NCBI GenBank assembly: GCA_002811675.1
Contig: PDIM01010326.1
Coordinates: 16,291 to 80,290, forward strand
From: Ichthyosporea sp. XGB-2017a
Lineage: Eukaryota > Opisthokonta > Ichthyosporea
DNA: 64,000 nucleotides
Direction of reading: 5' to 3'
In this document: positions 60,514 through 64,000 of the stretch, in pieces
How positions within the stretch are numbered: position 1 is the first letter of the stretch
Layout of the letters: every line of letters starts with the position of its first letter
Notes under the pieces: generated by a model
Seen by the model: only the letters and a program-made list of their open reading frames with translations
The model's database searches: none
What the model was told of the DNA's origin: nothing
Position numbers and translations under genes: made by a program

Positions 60514-63500
60514 ATGATTGATTGTAAATCACACCAAAGAAGAAGGATAGGCATTTATGTCTTATTTCTTCTCGTCCATTATTGCTGCATATCCGCCTTG
60601 TCTCAGCCTGTGACTGTATCATCGACACAAAGTCCCATCCCACAAGGGACACAGTCACGGGCACCGACAGGGACAGCAGCACAAAACACCACAGCACTGA
60701 TAACTTCATTATTGGGGTTGAAAATTTCCCTCAACGCAACTATGGAGCAGGCGATTAGTATGGAATTGTTTCGACGACTTGGCGGTGTCAACTTTCTAAA
60801 CCTGGTTATGCTCGAATTAAATTCCATCAACAAAACTTCTCCATCCCCTCCAGCACCAGTTCCCCCTCCCAGTAACGCACAGACACAGACACAGACCCCT
60901 GCTCCTGTACACGTAGACAATACAGCCCACGCTGCACCTCAGACTCTGACCCTTCCTTCGCAGAGGACCATCTCCTCTGCAGCCCCTGCCCCTGAGGAAG
61001 ACGCCAATCCATTTTTACGAAGACGAGGCCGTAAGAGGCGAGGCCAATGCCTTTTATGCTTCTTGAACCTGTTTAACTTTGGAAGAGAGGCAGATACAAA
61101 GCAGCAGCATACTATGCATGATATGGACGGGGGAGGATACGTTAAGTTTGTTGATTTGAATGCCCCCAAACCAGCAACAAACATCTTCGAAGACGCCCTA
61201 CGAGCCCAACGGGCCAGATTCAAAGAAAAGATCTTGCGAGAACTAGTGATAGAAGACCAGGAAAAGATGGAATGGGAAAGTATGGAAAGGAAAGGATCAC
61301 AATTGCTGGAGAGTAGCAAAGACCTTCTCGGAGATAATAGTGTGGCTGCCCTTAAAGTCGAGCTAACGGGAAAAATGCCCGCAGATACGCTACAATATTT
61401 GCCACTGACGGGGTTTACAAAGAAGAATCTTCTTGGCGCTATTATGCAGGAAGGTGCGGAAGGTGAAGGAGAGAACCCCAATCAGCAAAGTCTGACATCT
61501 CTTCTCATTGCCAATGATCAACAGGTTCATCAAATTGAACCAACCATACGATGCATGTTTGCTCCGATATTACCCGGTTATTCTGATGAAGATAAACCCA
61601 TTGGCGACTTCAGCGGTTTTAAAAATGCAGGAAGTTTACTTTGTCAAGGTGCCTTTAAAACAAAGTCGCAATCACGGCGACTTACAGACAATGCAGATGA
61701 AACGAAAGCTGCCTTCCAAAATCTTTTGTCTCCATTGCGGCAGGAAGCTCAGGACGCTTTAAGGAAATCGTATAGTTCACAAAGCTTTGATGGTGCAAAA
61801 GAAAACCAAGGAAAAAAGTCAAAAATTCGGGACCTGGGCATTGATATTTCATCGAAAATGTTCGCCAGTTTGGTATTGATGGGGTTTAACGATAATTCAG
61901 AGATTGTACAGCCTTTAACGCTTAAAGATAAGGACTCGGATAGTTTTTTTCAACTGTTCGAGAAAACATATTGGAAGGTATTTGAAGCGCTAATGTTGAA
62001 AGAATTGAACCCTACTCCAATAGATAATTATCAACGAGTACTCCCTGAGCAGGAGATAGGAGCAAGCTTCCAGCCATATGGAGAATTTGTGAGGCACGTT
62101 TTGCGACAAACTAAAGAGCAATTGGGAGAAGAATTATTTCCTTCCGCTCCCGAAACGGCCAATCATCTGAAACCACCATTCCCCCAGGATGAGAATGCGC
62201 AGTTGAAAGAGTTGGCAGGTCCGCCACGTCACTTTAGCAAAGATCAAGACAAGCCCACACCTAACCGGCAAGAATCTATTCAAGAGGACCCAGAGGTACA
62301 AAGGTGGAAGGAAATCATTGAACACAACTCGCCGTTGGAAAATGTTTTGATTGATTTTTACGAAAAGGGGTGCCTTTGTACGATGGTTCTCGATAACCCT
62401 GAAAAGAAATTGTCCGATAGAGAGGGTGTGTTTGACCATTTTGAAACAAAGGTCGTTCAGAGCTCAAATCGGGTTGTTGAGAGTCTCGAAGCTAAAATAA
62501 TGGTCCACGATGAAGAGGTGGAGCAATCTGATTTCCAGAATGAACATCCAGCTGTCGAATCTGAACATAATATTTTTTCCAAGAAAGCAGACTGGTTCTT
62601 TGCGAAAGTACCCAAAGAAAACGGCTCAAAAAGGATAATTGATAGAATGAATCAGGCTTTACAATTGGTTGTACAAGGAGATAATGGTATTCTCGTCGCA
62701 GGAAGTAAAGGGGCAATACAATTGGAAGATTGGATTAACCATCTGCAAGAAGAGGTTAATACTGAAATAACAAGTGCTTCAAGAGATGCAGTTTCGGAAC
62801 TCCTCAATGCTGTCTATCCTATAGATCCACAACTAGTTGGGCAGCTTTCTGATCTTTTTTCTGTTCTTATGCCAGACAAAGCAACAGCTATGAAGGAAGC
62901 GCTTTTGATATTTAAGCCACTATTAGGCAAGGAACAGGTTGAGTTATTTGAAGCGTCTTATGCACAGATGCTGAGAGTATCAGAGGCACACGAAAGCGAT
63001 ATGCAGTTTGGGTCAAAATATCCTTCCCATATTGCTGATCTGGATGTAGCTGAAGCACACAGTCAAAACGTGCAAGCTATGTTCGTCAAGCCTTTTATAG
63101 AGCAATTTATTCAAAATCTGGAATTATGTAAGGCGACTGAGCGCGAGAATCTACTTCCTAATGACTTGAAGTTGCAGCAATTAACCGAGCTAATAGATTC
63201 CCTGAACAGGGAGCCAACGTTAGATACTCTTAAAAGGCTGCTTTTAGATGTGTCAAGGCAGATGGTTAAAAACAACATGGACGCTTTGGAAATGGAAGAA
63301 AGCGAGGAGGAGCAGGGGAAAGTGCCAGTAAGAGACTACCCAAATATCAGAATTGCTGATGAAAGTGAGGATGGTTCGATGGGGGCTTCAGCGCAAGAGC
63401 AGCAGCAGGAAGAAGAAGAGAAAAGGGAAGAAGAATATAATAGTAATACTGAAAGACAAGAAGAAGCAGAAAAAGAAGAAGCATCACAGCGAATGAATGA

Positions 63501-63534
63501 GCCTGAGCCGGGGGAGGGACAACAAGTAGATTAA
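60514..63534 (+). CDS. Large secreted family member 3, intact
   Basis: 1006 residues in one exon. After a basic start the signal segment is GIYVLFLLVHYCCISALS. An N-glycosylated Thr/Ser region, LNATMEQAISMELFRRLGG, a Pro/Gln/Thr stretch and a dibasic cluster (FLRRRGRKRRGQCLLC) follow; the cluster could be a furin-like cleavage site. The rest is helix-forming and acidic, without a domain that I recognise, and ends in a Glu/Gln-rich tail (EEQGK, EQQQEEEEKREEE, SNTERQEEAEKEEA). Shared segments with member 2 include KMPADTLQYL and SLLIANDQ. The role is unknown; the signal, glycosylation and tandem expansion point to secretion or vesicle cargo. Confidence 0.8.
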   Translation: MIDCKSHQRRRIGIYVLFLLVHYCCISALSQPVTVSSTQSPIPQGTQSRAPTGTAAQNTTALITSLLGLKISLNATMEQAISMELFRRLGGVNFLNLVMLELNSINKTSPSPPAPVPPPSNAQTQTQTPAPVHVDNTAHAAPQTLTLPSQRTISSAAPAPEEDANPFLRRRGRKRRGQCLLCFLNLFNFGREADTKQQHTMHDMDGGGYVKFVDLNAPKPATNIFEDALRAQRARFKEKILRELVIEDQEKMEWESMERKGSQLLESSKDLLGDNSVAALKVELTGKMPADTLQYLPLTGFTKKNLLGAIMQEGAEGEGENPNQQSLTSLLIANDQQVHQIEPTIRCMFAPILPGYSDEDKPIGDFSGFKNAGSLLCQGAFKTKSQSRRLTDNADETKAAFQNLLSPLRQEAQDALRKSYSSQSFDGAKENQGKKSKIRDLGIDISSKMFASLVLMGFNDNSEIVQPLTLKDKDSDSFFQLFEKTYWKVFEALMLKELNPTPIDNYQRVLPEQEIGASFQPYGEFVRHVLRQTKEQLGEELFPSAPETANHLKPPFPQDENAQLKELAGPPRHFSKDQDKPTPNRQESIQEDPEVQRWKEIIEHNSPLENVLIDFYEKGCLCTMVLDNPEKKLSDREGVFDHFETKVVQSSNRVVESLEAKIMVHDEEVEQSDFQNEHPAVESEHNIFSKKADWFFAKVPKENGSKRIIDRMNQALQLVVQGDNGILVAGSKGAIQLEDWINHLQEEVNTEITSASRDAVSELLNAVYPIDPQLVGQLSDLFSVLMPDKATAMKEALLIFKPLLGKEQVELFEASYAQMLRVSEAHESDMQFGSKYPSHIADLDVAEAHSQNVQAMFVKPFIEQFIQNLELCKATERENLLPNDLKLQQLTELIDSLNREPTLDTLKRLLLDVSRQMVKNNMDALEMEESEEEQGKVPVRDYPNIRIADESEDGSMGASAQEQQQEEEEKREEEYNSNTERQEEAEKEEASQRMNEPEPGEGQQVD

Positions 63535-64000
63535 AAAATCATTCCCTTAACTGTTGTGTTGATAGAAAAATTCCCCATTCCAAAAATAGGGGTGTTCATA
63601 GTAACGCTAATTCACAAATAAATGTAGACGTGTTTTTCTATTTGAAAAACAAGTACAAATCTTGATTCTTCTTGTTTTGCCCAAACTATTCTTTTATTTA
63701 TTTATTTTTTTTTTTTCAATTATCAACAGTTACAATTTTTGAAATAAAAACAAACTTTATTTCAAATCTACAAATCTATAAATCTTTTTAAAAGTTATTT
63801 TCAACACAAGATTCACTAGCTAATACTGCCTGAAGAGAGCAGGTTCGTTTATTGGGGACTAGATGTCCTTTTATACTAATCTATTAGTAAGGTCAGTTTA
63901 TTCCCTCAAGGGAACAAGCTCCCTTATTATTACACTTATTTCCCTCAAGGGAATACCTTCTCTATCTTTTATCGCATCTACTCCTCGTTTCATTACAGTA
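63535..64000. other. AT-rich right edge with short palindromes
   Basis: AATAAAAACAAAC near 63742 may end family member 3. TTCCCTCAAGGGAA occurs twice, at 63901-63914 and 63940-63953. No gene is seen. It may be the start of another repeat element. Confidence 0.5.

Overview
This is nuclear DNA from a eukaryote, most likely a protist or alga. The conserved genes are eukaryote-specific: PP6 phosphatase, exosome RRP40, RAE1, RAD17, PRP2/DHX16 helicase, V-ATPase subunit a, prefoldin 6, SLA2/HIP1R and mitochondrial ABCB7/ATM1. Genes are monocistronic and lie on both strands. They carry zero to three short spliceosomal introns (mostly about 60-110 bp, GT-AG, with one probable GC-AG) and are followed by AATAAA signals. 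A BT1-family transporter beside a THATCH-domain adaptor, an EGF-repeat receptor and mucin-like secreted proteins fits a free-living protist. I cannot place the lineage; a stramenopile-like or unicellular relative is only a guess.

Layout. 0.2-9.2 kb is compact housekeeping: an FG-GAP membrane protein, N-acetylglucosamine kinase, PP6, RRP40 and RAE1. 9.6-15.4 kb is gene-poor apart from two paralogous small secreted proteins with Ser-Gly repeats and GPI-like tails. At 15.5-20.2 kb lies a large receptor-like gene with about 25 EGF repeats and a left-handed beta-helix segment. 20.4-26 kb holds RAD17 and DHX16, divergent across a 55-bp minisatellite. 26-32 kb holds two tandem V-ATPase subunit a genes, one interrupted by an in-frame TAG. 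32.7-44 kb carries a type II membrane glycosyltransferase, prefoldin 6, SLA2/HIP1R, ABCB7 and the BT1-family transporter.

45.9-48.7 kb is a rearranged Ty3/gypsy chromodomain retrotransposon (LTR pieces, minus-strand protease/RT and plus-strand integrase C-terminus/chromodomain), followed by a 926-bp run of N. From 50.3 kb onward the window is lineage-specific: a small secreted orphan, then three tandem members of a large, mainly helical secreted family that I do not recognise. The first member has two apparent frameshifts. The second is a pseudogene fused to an inverted duplication of a retroelement gag-like gene. The third is intact. A 224-231 bp block nearly identical between members two and three suggests recent gene conversion.

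The housekeeping genes do not form a pathway. The most unusual material is the EGF/beta-helix receptor, the Ser-Gly small secreted pair, and the tandem secreted family with its retroelement-driven rearrangement.
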